In this document: positions 44,338-52,959 of the stretch, piece after piece | How positions within the stretch are numbered: the first letter of the stretch is position 1 | How the letters are laid out: every line of letters begins with the position of its first letter | DNA from: TMP-86 sp039807285 | Lineage (GTDB): Bacteria; Pseudomonadota; Gammaproteobacteria; Steroidobacterales; Steroidobacteraceae | Assembly (NCBI GenBank): GCA_044226785.1 | Contig: JBGAGK010000020.1 | Location: 1 to 64,000, forward strand | Length of the DNA stretch: 64,000 bases | Direction: 5' to 3' | Made by a program: the position numbers and the translations under genes | Notes under the pieces: model-generated | The model's database searches: none | Told to the model about the DNA's origin: nothing | Seen by the model: the letters and a program-made list of their open reading frames with translations, nothing else

Positions 44338-45239
44338 GCTGAAGTCCCTTCTTCGGGCAGCCCGTTCACAAGGGCCAGGTGGCGCGCCGCCGGATTGCCT
44401 TTGCACACATGCAGGGGAGCATAGGGCTCCGATTGTGCGATATCGATCAGCCCTTCGCGAAGCAGTTCCAGAATTGCGACAAACGTGACCGTGACACCGC
44501 GCCGGCCTTCCTCGGCACGGAACAGTTGCGGAAATTCAATGAATCCTCCCTGCTCAAGGGCTGAGAGAACCTCGGTCATGCGCTGGCGAACCGACAGAGG
44601 TTCGCGCTGCACATGGTGGTGCGCGAACATGTCGCTGCGGGCAAGAACTTCCTGGAACGCCACCAGCATTTCCTGCAGGCTGACCCGGGGCAGGATCCTC
44701 ACCACTTTCCGGTCGACCAGCTCCGCGCTGGCTATCCTGAAATCCCGATCCTGGCGCGGCATGTTGTCCATGTTCTCGGCGGCCTGTTTGAATCGCTCGT
44801 ATTCCTGCAGGCGCCGGACCAGCTCGGCGCGCGGGTCAGCCTCCTCGGTCTCGCCTTCTCCCTTGGGCCGAGGCAACAGCATCCGGGATTTCACCTCAGC
44901 CAGTGTTGCCGCCATCAGCAGATACTCACCCACCAGTTCCAGTTGCAGCACCTGCATCAATTCGATGTACTGCATGTACTGGCGGGTGATTTCAGCGATG
45001 GGGATGTCCAGGATGTCGAGATTCTGCCGCCGGATCAGGTAGAGAAGCAGATCCAGGGGACCCTCGAAGGCCTCGAGGAATATTTCCAGTGCCTGCGGCG
45101 GGATGTACAGGTCGCGAGGCATTTCGGTGAGCGGCTCCCCCTCGACCATCGCGAACGGCATCTCTGCCTGCGTTGGTGGGGGCTGTGGCGCGGGCTGCAC
45201 AGCCGGCCGGCTGGAGACCAGAGTCAATTCAGGTTTCAT
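44334..45239 (-). CDS. scpA: Segregation and condensation protein A (kleisin)
   Basis: This 301-residue kleisin bridges the SMC heads. A Pro-rich lead of 40 residues precedes EAFEGPLDLLLYLIRRQNLD, DIPIAEITRQYMQYIE and LAEVKSRMLLPRP. The C-terminal winged helix includes TVTFVAILELLREGLI. Length is slightly longer than E. coli-type homologues because of the Pro-rich start. It is coupled on both sides: its start overlaps the trpS stop, and its stop overlaps scpB. Confidence 0.96.
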   Translation of the reverse strand: MKPELTLVSSRPAVQPAPQPPPTQAEMPFAMVEGEPLTEMPRDLYIPPQALEIFLEAFEGPLDLLLYLIRRQNLDILDIPIAEITRQYMQYIELMQVLQLELVGEYLLMAATLAEVKSRMLLPRPKGEGETEEADPRAELVRRLQEYERFKQAAENMDNMPRQDRDFRIASAELVDRKVVRILPRVSLQEMLVAFQEVLARSDMFAHHHVQREPLSVRQRMTEVLSALEQGGFIEFPQLFRAEEGRRGVTVTFVAILELLREGLIDIAQSEPYAPLHVCKGNPAARHLALVNGLPEEGTSA

Positions 45240-46453
45240 CGGTAATTGAGCGACATCGCTTCACGTACGGCATCCATGGTTTCGCGCGCAACTTCGCGCG
45301 CCTTCTCGCAGCCTTCCGCGATGATACCCCGGACGAGTTCAGGGTTTTCCTCGTACTCCCGGGCGCGGCGGGAAATGGCACTGATCTCCAGCACGACCTT
45401 GTCGATGAGCGGCTTCTTGCAGTCCAGACACCCGATGCTCGCCGAGCGACAGCCCTCGTCCACCCACTTGATCGTCGCCTCGTCGGAGTAGATCTTGTGC
45501 AGATCGAAGACCGGACATTTCTCCGGATTGCCGGGATCCGTCCTGCGAACCCGGGCCGGGTCGGTCTGCATCATCCTGAGCTTGCGCGTCACACTGTCGA
45601 TGTCTTCCCTCAGCCCGATGGTATTTCCATAGGACTTGGACATTTTCCGTCCGTCGAGCCCCGGAACCTTCGGTGTTGCCGTCAACAGGACTTCGGGCTC
45701 GGGAAGAATGGTGATGCCTGTTCCCTCGAGATAGCCCAGCAACCGGTCGCGGTCAGCCACCGTCAGCCTCGCGTTCGATTCCACGAGGGAGCGCGCACGC
45801 ACCAGGGAGTCCGCGGCCCCCTTTTCCTGATAGTCCTTGCGCAGTGAGCGATACAGGTTTGCATTCCGTGCACCCAGGCTTCTGATGGCCTTTTCGACCT
45901 TCTGCTCGAACTCGGGCTCGCGGCCGTAGATGTGATTGAAGCGCCGGGCCACTTCACGGGAAACTTCCACGTGCGCGACCTGATCTTCTCCCACGGGAAC
46001 GTACTGGGGCCGGTACAGGAGAATATCGGCCGACTGCAACAAGGGGTAACCGAGGAATCCGTAGGTCGCAAGATCCTTTTCCGCGAGCTGCTCCTGCTGA
46101 TCCTTGAAGGTCGGGACACGTTCGAGCCAGCTCAAAGGCGTGATCATGGACAGCAACAGATGGAGTTCAGCGTGCTCGGGCACGCGGGACTGGATGAACA
46201 GGGTGCACACACCCGGATTCAAGCCTGCGGCCAGCCAGTCGACCACCATGGTCCACACATGCTGCTCGAGCCTGGATGTGTCGGCATAATCCGTGGTCAG
46301 CGCATGCCAGTCGGCCACGAAGTAGTAGCAATCGTACTGGTACTGCAGCTCTGTCCAGTTCTTCAACGCACCATGGAGATTTCCCAGGTGGAGCGGACCG
46401 GTCGGGCGCATGCCCGAGAGGATCCGGCGATTCTGAATGGCGCCAGGCGTCAA
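45236..46453 (-). CDS. trpS: Tryptophanyl-tRNA synthetase
   Basis: This 405-residue class I synthetase has the HIGH motif PTGPLHLGNLHGAL and KMSKS as DGRKMSKSYGN. It carries an insertion of about 60 residues (residues 190-260) relative to the compact form. Such long TrpRS forms occur in several gammaproteobacteria. The only start near the right place is TTG 46453, and no ATG upstream gives a family N-terminus. A promoter-like TATAAT lies about 80 bases upstream. It overlaps scpA by ATGA-type coupling. Confidence 0.95.
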   Translation of the reverse strand: MTPGAIQNRRILSGMRPTGPLHLGNLHGALKNWTELQYQYDCYYFVADWHALTTDYADTSRLEQHVWTMVVDWLAAGLNPGVCTLFIQSRVPEHAELHLLLSMITPLSWLERVPTFKDQQEQLAEKDLATYGFLGYPLLQSADILLYRPQYVPVGEDQVAHVEVSREVARRFNHIYGREPEFEQKVEKAIRSLGARNANLYRSLRKDYQEKGAADSLVRARSLVESNARLTVADRDRLLGYLEGTGITILPEPEVLLTATPKVPGLDGRKMSKSYGNTIGLREDIDSVTRKLRMMQTDPARVRRTDPGNPEKCPVFDLHKIYSDEATIKWVDEGCRSASIGCLDCKKPLIDKVVLEISAISRRAREYEENPELVRGIIAEGCEKAREVARETMDAVREAMSLNYR

Positions 46454-46532
46454 AGGATTTTTCTCATATAATACAGTTAATTACAATATACACTTCATGT
46501 GGTGAATCATGCGCGATCCACCTGCAGCCCGC

Positions 46533-46538
46533 ATTATA
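46533..46538 (-). promoter_or_regulatory. Candidate -10 element for trpS
   Basis: A perfect TATAAT on the minus strand lies about 80 bases before the trpS TTG start, within the 89-base gap to yciO. No good -35 is visible. The leader between them is unusually AT-rich for this genome (46456-46497). Confidence 0.4.
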
Positions 46539-46542
46539 CGGT

Positions 46543-47169
46543 TCACTCGATGGTAAAGGGACGCGGATCGCCTCGCCCGTAGCGGACGATGATGCTTTGC
46601 GACCCGGAAAGATCCACCACTGTCGTGGGCACGAGGCCGCAATTGCCGGCATCCAGTATCAGCTCGATGCGATGGGCAAGCCGGGCCGCGATTTCCCGGC
46701 CATCGGTCAGCGGCCACTCATCGCCCGGCAAATGCAGGGTCGAACTCATGATCGGTTCGCCGAGTTCCGCCAGCAGCAAAGCAGTCACCGGATGATCCGG
46801 GACCCGAAGACCAATGGTTCCGCGACGCTCGTGCTTGAGCCGCCGAGGCGTTTCCCTGGTCGCCTTGAGCAGGAAGGTATAAGCCCCGGGCGTGTTGGCC
46901 TTCAGAAGGCGGTATTGCCAGTTGTCCACATGAGCAAAGCGGGCAACTTCCGACAAGTCACGGCAGACCAGCGTGAAATGGTGATGCCGATCGGCCTCGC
47001 GGATTGCACGGATCCTCTCCAGAGCATCCTTGTCCCCGATGTGGCATCCCAGCGCATAGCACGAGTCGGTGGGATATGCGATGACGCCTCCGGAGCGCAA
47101 CATCTCGACCGCCTGGCGAATGTAGCGTTTCTGCGGAGAAACCGGGTGGAGTTGTAAATGGATGCCCAT
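46543..47169 (-). CDS. yciO: YciO/Sua5-family threonylcarbamoyl-AMP synthase-like protein
   Basis: This 208-residue YrdC-like domain protein has RQAVEMLRSGGVIAYPTDSC, YALGCHIGDKDALERI, GTIGLRVPDHP and STLHLPGDEWP. YrdC/Sua5 enzymes make the threonylcarbamoyl adenylate used for t6A in tRNA. The YciO branch has related chemistry, with its in vivo role less clear. ATG 47169 gives the usual start MGIHLQLHP. It is divergent from yciB. Confidence 0.9.
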   Translation of the reverse strand: MGIHLQLHPVSPQKRYIRQAVEMLRSGGVIAYPTDSCYALGCHIGDKDALERIRAIREADRHHHFTLVCRDLSEVARFAHVDNWQYRLLKANTPGAYTFLLKATRETPRRLKHERRGTIGLRVPDHPVTALLLAELGEPIMSSTLHLPGDEWPLTDGREIAARLAHRIELILDAGNCGLVPTTVVDLSGSQSIIVRYGRGDPRPFTIE

Positions 47170-47191
47170 GAATTGGCTATGATACGCGGCC

Positions 47192-47737
47192 ATGACCGCC
47201 GTGTTCGAACTGGCACCCCTGGCTGCATTCTTCCTGGCCTATGCATGGCAGGGACTTTATGCGGCTACCGCAGTGCTCATGGTGGCCAGCGTCATCGCCC
47301 TGCTTGCGCATCGCCTGCTGACCGGCCGGTTCAAGGACATGCACCTCATCACGGTGGCACTGGTGCTGCCACTGGGATCAGCCACCCTGATCCTGCATGA
47401 CAAACGGTTCATCCAGTGGAAGCCGACCGCCGTGTTCGGGGTTCTGGCGGGAATCCTGCTCGTCAGTGGCATGATCGGCCGCAAGCCGCTGATACAGCGG
47501 TTGTTTGCCGCGATGATGCAGCAGGGGCTGGAACTGCAACCCCGTACCTGGCAGAGGCTGAACCTGTTGTGGGTGTGCTGGTTTGCCCTGTCTGCCGCTG
47601 CCAATCTCTACGTGGCACAGCACTTCTCCGAGCGCGTGTGGGTTCATTTCCACACCTACGGGCTTTCGATCGCAACGTTCCTGTTCATGCTGCCCCAGAT
47701 CCTGTGGATTGCCTCCCGGACTTCGGCCGGGTCATGA
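47192..47737 (+). CDS. yciB: Inner membrane septation protein YciB
   Basis: This 181-residue inner-membrane protein (also called IspZ) has five hydrophobic segments, including LAAFFLAYAWQGLYAATAVL and AVFGVLAGILLVSG. RTWQRLNLLWVCWFALSAAA and VWVHFHTYG are family signatures. It helps envelope integrity and division. Its stop overlaps bolA by ATGA. Confidence 0.95.
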   Translation: MTAVFELAPLAAFFLAYAWQGLYAATAVLMVASVIALLAHRLLTGRFKDMHLITVALVLPLGSATLILHDKRFIQWKPTAVFGVLAGILLVSGMIGRKPLIQRLFAAMMQQGLELQPRTWQRLNLLWVCWFALSAAANLYVAQHFSERVWVHFHTYGLSIATFLFMLPQILWIASRTSAGS

Positions 47738-48051
47738 ACCCGCTCGTGCGCACCGACGCGATTCACCAGCGCCTTCAGGCGGCTTTTTCGCCCACGGAAC
47801 TGGAAGTGGAGGACGAAAGCCACGCCCATGCAGGCCATGCGGGGGCAGCGGGTGGCCTGGGTCACTTCCGTATTCGCATCACCGCCGCTGCCTTTGCCGG
47901 AATATCGCGCATTGCGCGCCATCAGCGCATCTATGCGGCCCTTGGCAGCCTGATGGAAACCGACATCCATGCTCTCGCAATCACGGCACATGCGCCCGGC
48001 GAGCGCCTCCGCCAGACTTCCCATCCTTCCATTCAACAAGGAACATCATGA
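47734..48051 (+). CDS. bolA: BolA-family protein
   Basis: This 105-residue BolA-fold protein has RLQAAFSPTELEVEDESHAH, HFRIRITAAAFAGIS and RHQRIYAALGSLM with the conserved His residues used with monothiol glutaredoxin to hold an iron-sulfur cluster. It follows yciB and overlaps the PpiC gene by ATGA. yciB-bolA order is common in gammaproteobacteria. Confidence 0.93.
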   Translation: MNPLVRTDAIHQRLQAAFSPTELEVEDESHAHAGHAGAAGGLGHFRIRITAAAFAGISRIARHQRIYAALGSLMETDIHALAITAHAPGERLRQTSHPSIQQGTS

Positions 48052-48911
48052 TCAGAATGTCCGCTCCAATGATCCGCCCCCTCGCCCTGTTGACCACGGT
48101 GCTGGTTCTGGCGGCCTGCAAGCCAGCCGCCACAACGGGAGCATCCGCAACGGCAACTGCCGATGCGGGCGCCAGCAACCCGGAAAATGCTGCGGTAGCC
48201 TTGGTGGACGGCACGGCCATTCCACGCTCCATCTATGATTTCTATACCAGGTCTGTGGCCGGCAAGGCGGCGGGCGATCTGACCGCCGAGCAGAAAGGAC
48301 AGGTTCTGGATGAACTCATCAATACCCAGCTCATGGCCAACCAGGCGATCAAGGACGGAGCGGACAAGGATCCTGAAACCGCAGCACGCCTGGCCGTTGC
48401 ACGCCTGAGGCTGCTCGCCGACAGCGAATCGCAGAAGGTGCTGCGCGGCAAGGAGCCGACCGAGCAAGAATTGCGGGTCGAGTATGAATCGGTGATCACG
48501 GGCATGGACAAGACCGAATACCATGCGCGTCACATTCTTGTGGCGACGAAGGAACTGGCAGACCAGCTCACGAAACAGATAAAGGCAGGCGCCAGTTTCG
48601 AAGCCATTGCGAAGGCCAATTCGATGGATGGGTCGAAGGATCGTGGAGGAGACCTTGGCTGGTTCTCGCTGTCACGCATGGTCAAACCGTTCGCGGACGC
48701 GGTTCAGGCTTTGAAGAAGGGGGAGATGACCTCCACACCGGTCCAAACCCAGTTCGGCTGGCACATCATCAAGCTCGAGGATACCCGCGCCACCACCCCG
48801 CCTCCGTTCGAACAGGTCCGGGAGCAACTCGCGAACCGCATCATGCAGAAGCGTTTGCAGGAATACGTGGCCGAATTGAAGAAGACTGCGAAGATCGAGA
48901 AGAAGATCTGA
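48048..48911 (+). CDS. Peptidyl-prolyl cis-trans isomerase lipoprotein (parvulin/PpiC)
   Basis: This 287-residue envelope chaperone has a lipobox LVLAAC with Cys24, so it is likely an outer-membrane or periplasmic lipoprotein. An N-terminal SurA-like helical part precedes the parvulin domain (about 175-270: YHARHILVATKELADQLTK, RGGDLGWFSLSRM, TQFGWHIIKLED). It is coupled to bolA. It assists folding of exported proteins. A strong hairpin follows. Confidence 0.93.
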   Translation: MIRMSAPMIRPLALLTTVLVLAACKPAATTGASATATADAGASNPENAAVALVDGTAIPRSIYDFYTRSVAGKAAGDLTAEQKGQVLDELINTQLMANQAIKDGADKDPETAARLAVARLRLLADSESQKVLRGKEPTEQELRVEYESVITGMDKTEYHARHILVATKELADQLTKQIKAGASFEAIAKANSMDGSKDRGGDLGWFSLSRMVKPFADAVQALKKGEMTSTPVQTQFGWHIIKLEDTRATTPPPFEQVREQLANRIMQKRLQEYVAELKKTAKIEKKI

Positions 48912-48924
48912 TTGATTCGCCCTT

Positions 48925-48951
48925 GCGGGCCTGTCGCTCCGGCAGGCCCGC
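48925..48951. terminator. Bidirectional hairpin terminator candidate
   Basis: GCGGGCCTG at 48925-48933 pairs with CAGGCCCGC at 48943-48951 (9 bp, 9-base loop). It lies between the convergent PpiC and LVIVD genes. Confidence 0.6.
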
Positions 48952-48985
48952 GTCGGCGGATTTGACCATCGGCCCCATCAGGAGG

Positions 48986-50809
48986 TCACCTTCGCGGCGG
49001 CCATGCATGTTCGGGCTCCCTGAACATCGGTGGCCCCAGGAGCGGAGAAGCAAGCGCATAGGCGCCGCTCTCGGTGAAGGCCCAGATGATATTCCGGTCG
49101 TATTCGGTGAAAATCGCAAGCACACCTTTTCCAAGAGTGTATTCGGGCAATTCGCTGGTATCCGCCAGCCGCGGCACGAAATAGCCGGTAATTTTCGGCT
49201 CAACTGGATTGCTGACGTCGTAAAGCTGGACACCCGCATTGTAAAATGAATACGGGATGATTCCCTGGCGCCAGGTGCCAGGCTGACCGATCGAGTTGGA
49301 ACGCTTGGGGCCGAAATTCCCGCGACGCTGGCAAAAATCCGTGAATGGTGCGCCCGGCGGCACTTCCGGTCTGGGCAGCTTTCCAGCCACTTTCAGATGG
49401 GTGGGATCACGCGCATCGATCACGAAGATGTCCTTGTAAGGCTCGTAGCAATCGCGGTTCATCGGATAGCCACTGGTCAATACGTAGCCCGTCCGCTCGT
49501 ATTGACTGACGTCTGCATTGTCGAACTCGGTTCCTGCAAAACTCGGAGGGGTGTTGATGCTGCCCAGACTCCGTGGATGCGCCGGATCCGACAGGTCGAA
49601 CGCCCACAGGCCGAGTCCGCCCATTGCGCCGAATCCCGTCTTTCCGCCCTGCTCCAGCGGTCTGGGCAGAAAAATGGGCATTCGAGAGCCCATCCACGAG
49701 GTGCGATTACCCGCCCTCGGATTCATGAGATACGCATCTTCATGGGACTTGTCGCCCAGGATCTGTCCGGGCACGGAAATCTGTGACACGAATATGGGGT
49801 TCGCCGGGTCCGACATGTCCCAGACCTGGTATCCGGGCGAATACAGGTAGTTCGGATACTCGGTCAGCGCATAGCTGTCATCCGGCGCGGACGACAGGAT
49901 CATGTACTTTCCACCGTAATATTCCGGCGCATCCAGCGAACCCGACCCTTGCTGTTGTCCGATGGGCGCATCAGGATGGCGGTAATCCGTGGTGCGCGTT
50001 GCGATCAGTCTCCACTGGTCCGGAAGCGGGCCATCCATTGCAAACACCTTGAAGCCCTTCAGCGAGTTGTAGTGCCGCTGCGCAGCCACCCTGTCCGGCT
50101 GATCGATCTTCTCGGTCATCAGCCCATAACGGCCAATCTCGAATGAAGCGACCATGACCGGTTGACCGAGCGCCGCGCTCCACGCGATCGTGGCTCCACC
50201 CAGATAGTCGTGCACATTGCTGGCGTCGAATTTCTCGCTCGACCCCCCGGGTCCCCACACACCGCCCTTCGAAAAAACCGTCCTGGCCCGGCGTGGATCC
50301 GTGACGTCCAGAATTCTGAGGTAGTCGCGATCATGGACGTACAGATATCGCCGCCCCTTGAAATCAGCGATATTGGCCCATGCGTGGAAGGGCGAATTCA
50401 CACCTCTATAGAAGCCCACCACGCTGACGTTCTTCGCGTAACTGTTCCTGTCCCAGGTCTTGAGTTCGCCTGGAAACGGCTGGCCCTCGTGGACCTCGGG
50501 GGTTGCCTTCGGCCAGACGAACCTGCCAGTAACCGGGTTCATCCCGTAGTCACGCCCCGCTGCCAGCGGAGCAGGCCTTCGCTCGGGCGTCAATTCCAGC
50601 CAACCCCGCAGATACGAATCCGTGATCCGCGGGTCGACCGACCCCGGAATCATCAGTGCCGTCGTACCGTCCGACGCGACCCGCGTTTCATCAGTCGCCG
50701 GAGCACCGGCGGCTGGCTGGCTGGCCGCAATGCCTGTCGCCGACATCGTCAACAGCAGCGGGAACAGGGTCAATGCAAGCGGAAATCCGCCAGTGGAAAG
50801 GCTTTTCAT
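48986..50809 (-). CDS. Exported LVIVD-repeat beta-propeller protein
   Basis: This is a 607-residue protein with a signal peptide (residues 1-32, hydrophobic core LALTLFPLLLTMSATGIAAS). It carries repeated LVIVD-type strands such as LRILDVTDPRRARTV, YQVWDMSDPANPIFVSQI, LWAFDLSDPAHPRSLGS, IFVIDARDPTHLKVAGKL and VQLYDVSNPVEPKITGYF, so it folds as a beta propeller. A function is not established for this family; surface or periplasmic binding is likely. It is a single gene between convergent and tandem housekeeping genes, with a distinctive AT-rich upstream region. Confidence 0.85.
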   Translation of the reverse strand: MKSLSTGGFPLALTLFPLLLTMSATGIAASQPAAGAPATDETRVASDGTTALMIPGSVDPRITDSYLRGWLELTPERRPAPLAAGRDYGMNPVTGRFVWPKATPEVHEGQPFPGELKTWDRNSYAKNVSVVGFYRGVNSPFHAWANIADFKGRRYLYVHDRDYLRILDVTDPRRARTVFSKGGVWGPGGSSEKFDASNVHDYLGGATIAWSAALGQPVMVASFEIGRYGLMTEKIDQPDRVAAQRHYNSLKGFKVFAMDGPLPDQWRLIATRTTDYRHPDAPIGQQQGSGSLDAPEYYGGKYMILSSAPDDSYALTEYPNYLYSPGYQVWDMSDPANPIFVSQISVPGQILGDKSHEDAYLMNPRAGNRTSWMGSRMPIFLPRPLEQGGKTGFGAMGGLGLWAFDLSDPAHPRSLGSINTPPSFAGTEFDNADVSQYERTGYVLTSGYPMNRDCYEPYKDIFVIDARDPTHLKVAGKLPRPEVPPGAPFTDFCQRRGNFGPKRSNSIGQPGTWRQGIIPYSFYNAGVQLYDVSNPVEPKITGYFVPRLADTSELPEYTLGKGVLAIFTEYDRNIIWAFTESGAYALASPLLGPPMFREPEHAWPPRR

Positions 50810-50841
50810 TTCGTGACCTCTGAATTGCGACCCCTGAGCCA

Positions 50842-50907
50842 TGTATACAATACACGTTATATCCATGCGTATCCAGAATAGTGGGCGCAATAATACGGAT
50901 ATGCATA
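50842..50907 (-). promoter_or_regulatory. AT-rich palindromic region upstream of the LVIVD gene
   Basis: The 107-base gap between ligA and the LVIVD gene contains palindromes TGTATACA (50842-50849) and TATGCATA (50900-50907). ATATCC (50859-50864) and GGATAT (50897-50902) form an inverted pair. It is far more AT-rich than its surroundings. It is likely the promoter and operator of the LVIVD gene. The regulator is unknown. Confidence 0.5.
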
Positions 50908-50916
50908 CATTTAGAC

Positions 50917-52959
50917 TCAGGACGCACGTCCCTGGGAATCCAGCAACTCGAGAAATGCCGCTTCATCGAGTACGGGAACTCCAAGTTCGCGGGCTTTCTC
51001 CAACTTGCTTCCTGGGTCGGACCCTGCAATCACGTAACTGGTCCTGCTGGATACGCTTGCCGAAATCCGCGCGCCCGCTTCCTGAAGAGCTGCCTGAGCC
51101 GCTTCGCGAGTCATGCTGGCCAGTGACCCCGTGAGCACGAAACTCTTGCCTGCCAGCTGACCTGTTCCGGGCGCACGCGGCATTGCGGGCCAATGGATCC
51201 CGGCAGCCTGCAGTCGCTCCAGCAACTCCCGATTCGCAGGATCCCGAAACCATCCGACTACGCTGGCAGCAACTACCGGTCCGACATCGGGAACCTGTTG
51301 AACAGCATTTTCATCGGCGTCCCGCAGCGCATCGAGCGAACCGAAGTGCCGAGCCAACGCAAGGGCGGTGGCCTCGCCGACATCGCGGATGCCCAACGCA
51401 TACAGAAGGCGCGGAAGTGTCGTGGACCGGGCATGCGCAATGGCCTTGCGCAGCTTGAGCGCCGATTTTTCGCCCATCCGGTCGAGCTCGGCAAGGACGG
51501 CGGTATCCAGATTCCAGAGGTCGGCTGGCGAGCGCACGATACCGCGTGCAGCGAGTTGCTCGACAAGCCTGTCCCCGAGACCCTGGATGTCCAGAGCACG
51601 ACGTGAGGCGAAATGCCTGATCTCCTCGACTCTCTGGGCCGGGCAACTGCGCCCGCCACTGCAGCGAGCCACTGCAGCGTTTTCGTCCTTGAGCACCGGC
51701 GAACCACAGACGGGGCAATGCGCGGGAAGTCTCACTGCCTGGGTACCAGGCGGGCGCCGCTCGATCAGCACACGGGCCACTTCGGGAATGACATCTCCAG
51801 CCCGCCGAACCACCACGCTGTCACCCACGCGGACGTCCTTGCGCCCGACCTCGTCCATGTTGTGAAGCGTGGCGTTGCTGACCGTGACACCACCGACGAA
51901 GACCGGCGCGAGCCGCGCAACCGGGGTCAGCGCACCTGTCCGGCCCACCTGGAACTCGATGTCCCGGACCACGGTGATCTCCTCCTCTGCGGGAAACTTG
52001 TGGGCCAGCGCCCAGCGTGGCGCGCGTGACACGAATCCAAGATGCTCGCGCAATCTCAGCTCATCAACCTTGTATACGACGCCATCGATCTGGTAGGCAA
52101 GCTGTTCGCGTCTGGCTCCGATGTCGGCAAAATAGGCCAGGCACTCTTCGATACCGGTCACCACCCGAATCTCCGGGCAGATCGGAAAGCCCCACTGATG
52201 CAGGGTGGCAAGCGACTCACCCTGTGTACCGGGCAGCGCTCCACCTTCCACATGGCCCGTGCCGTAGACAAACATGTCCAGCGGCCTTTGCGCAGTGATC
52301 CGGGGATCCAGTTGCCGCAGGCTGCCCGCCGCGGCATTGCGCGGGTTGACGAACGTCTTCTCACCCCGTTCAGCGGCCTGTGCATTGAAGCGTTCGAAGC
52401 GCGCCTTTGGCATGAAGACCTCACCTCTCACTTCCAGCACGCGCGGCACCGACTGACCCCGGAGCTTCAACGGAAGAACCGGGATGGTTCGAAGGTTCTG
52501 CGTGATGTCCTCTCCCGTCTCTCCATCCCCCCGCGTTGCAGCGCGCACAAACGATCCATCTTCATAAAGTGCGCTGACGGCCAATCCATCGAGCTTGGGC
52601 TCTGCGGCATATCTCACCATGCCGGCAATTCCAGCCTGCTCAAGCCGATCCCGTATGCGGCGGTCGAAATCCCTCACCGACTGGGTGTCAAACGCGTTGT
52701 CCAGCGAGAGCATCGGAATCCTGTGCCTGACCTGCCTGAATGCGGCAAGCGGCACCGCTCCAACACGGCGTGTAGGTGAATCAGCCGCAGCCAGTTCCGG
52801 GTGTTGCGCCTCGAGTTCACGCAGTTCGCCCATCAGCGCATCGAATTGCGCATCGGGAACCTCAGGTGCATCCAGCGCATGGTAGGCGTAGTTGTAGCGG
52901 TCGAGCAGTTCACGCAGATGCCGCATCCGCCCGGAAACCGCGGCAGACCCCCCGCTCAC
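50917..52959 (-). CDS. ligA: NAD-dependent DNA ligase
   Basis: This 680-residue enzyme seals nicks in replication and repair. The Ia domain is followed by the adenylation domain with the active lysine in AEPKLDGLAVSALYE, then the OB domain. The four-Cys zinc finger is CPVCG and CSGGRSCPAQ. A helix-hairpin-helix region and a C-terminal BRCT domain (GKSFVLTGSLASMTREAA) follow. Length matches the family. It starts with GTG 52959, overlapping the zipA stop (GTGA). An ATG 33 bases downstream is possible. Confidence 0.97.
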   Translation of the reverse strand: MSGGSAAVSGRMRHLRELLDRYNYAYHALDAPEVPDAQFDALMGELRELEAQHPELAAADSPTRRVGAVPLAAFRQVRHRIPMLSLDNAFDTQSVRDFDRRIRDRLEQAGIAGMVRYAAEPKLDGLAVSALYEDGSFVRAATRGDGETGEDITQNLRTIPVLPLKLRGQSVPRVLEVRGEVFMPKARFERFNAQAAERGEKTFVNPRNAAAGSLRQLDPRITAQRPLDMFVYGTGHVEGGALPGTQGESLATLHQWGFPICPEIRVVTGIEECLAYFADIGARREQLAYQIDGVVYKVDELRLREHLGFVSRAPRWALAHKFPAEEEITVVRDIEFQVGRTGALTPVARLAPVFVGGVTVSNATLHNMDEVGRKDVRVGDSVVVRRAGDVIPEVARVLIERRPPGTQAVRLPAHCPVCGSPVLKDENAAVARCSGGRSCPAQRVEEIRHFASRRALDIQGLGDRLVEQLAARGIVRSPADLWNLDTAVLAELDRMGEKSALKLRKAIAHARSTTLPRLLYALGIRDVGEATALALARHFGSLDALRDADENAVQQVPDVGPVVAASVVGWFRDPANRELLERLQAAGIHWPAMPRAPGTGQLAGKSFVLTGSLASMTREAAQAALQEAGARISASVSSRTSYVIAGSDPGSKLEKARELGVPVLDEAAFLELLDSQGRAS

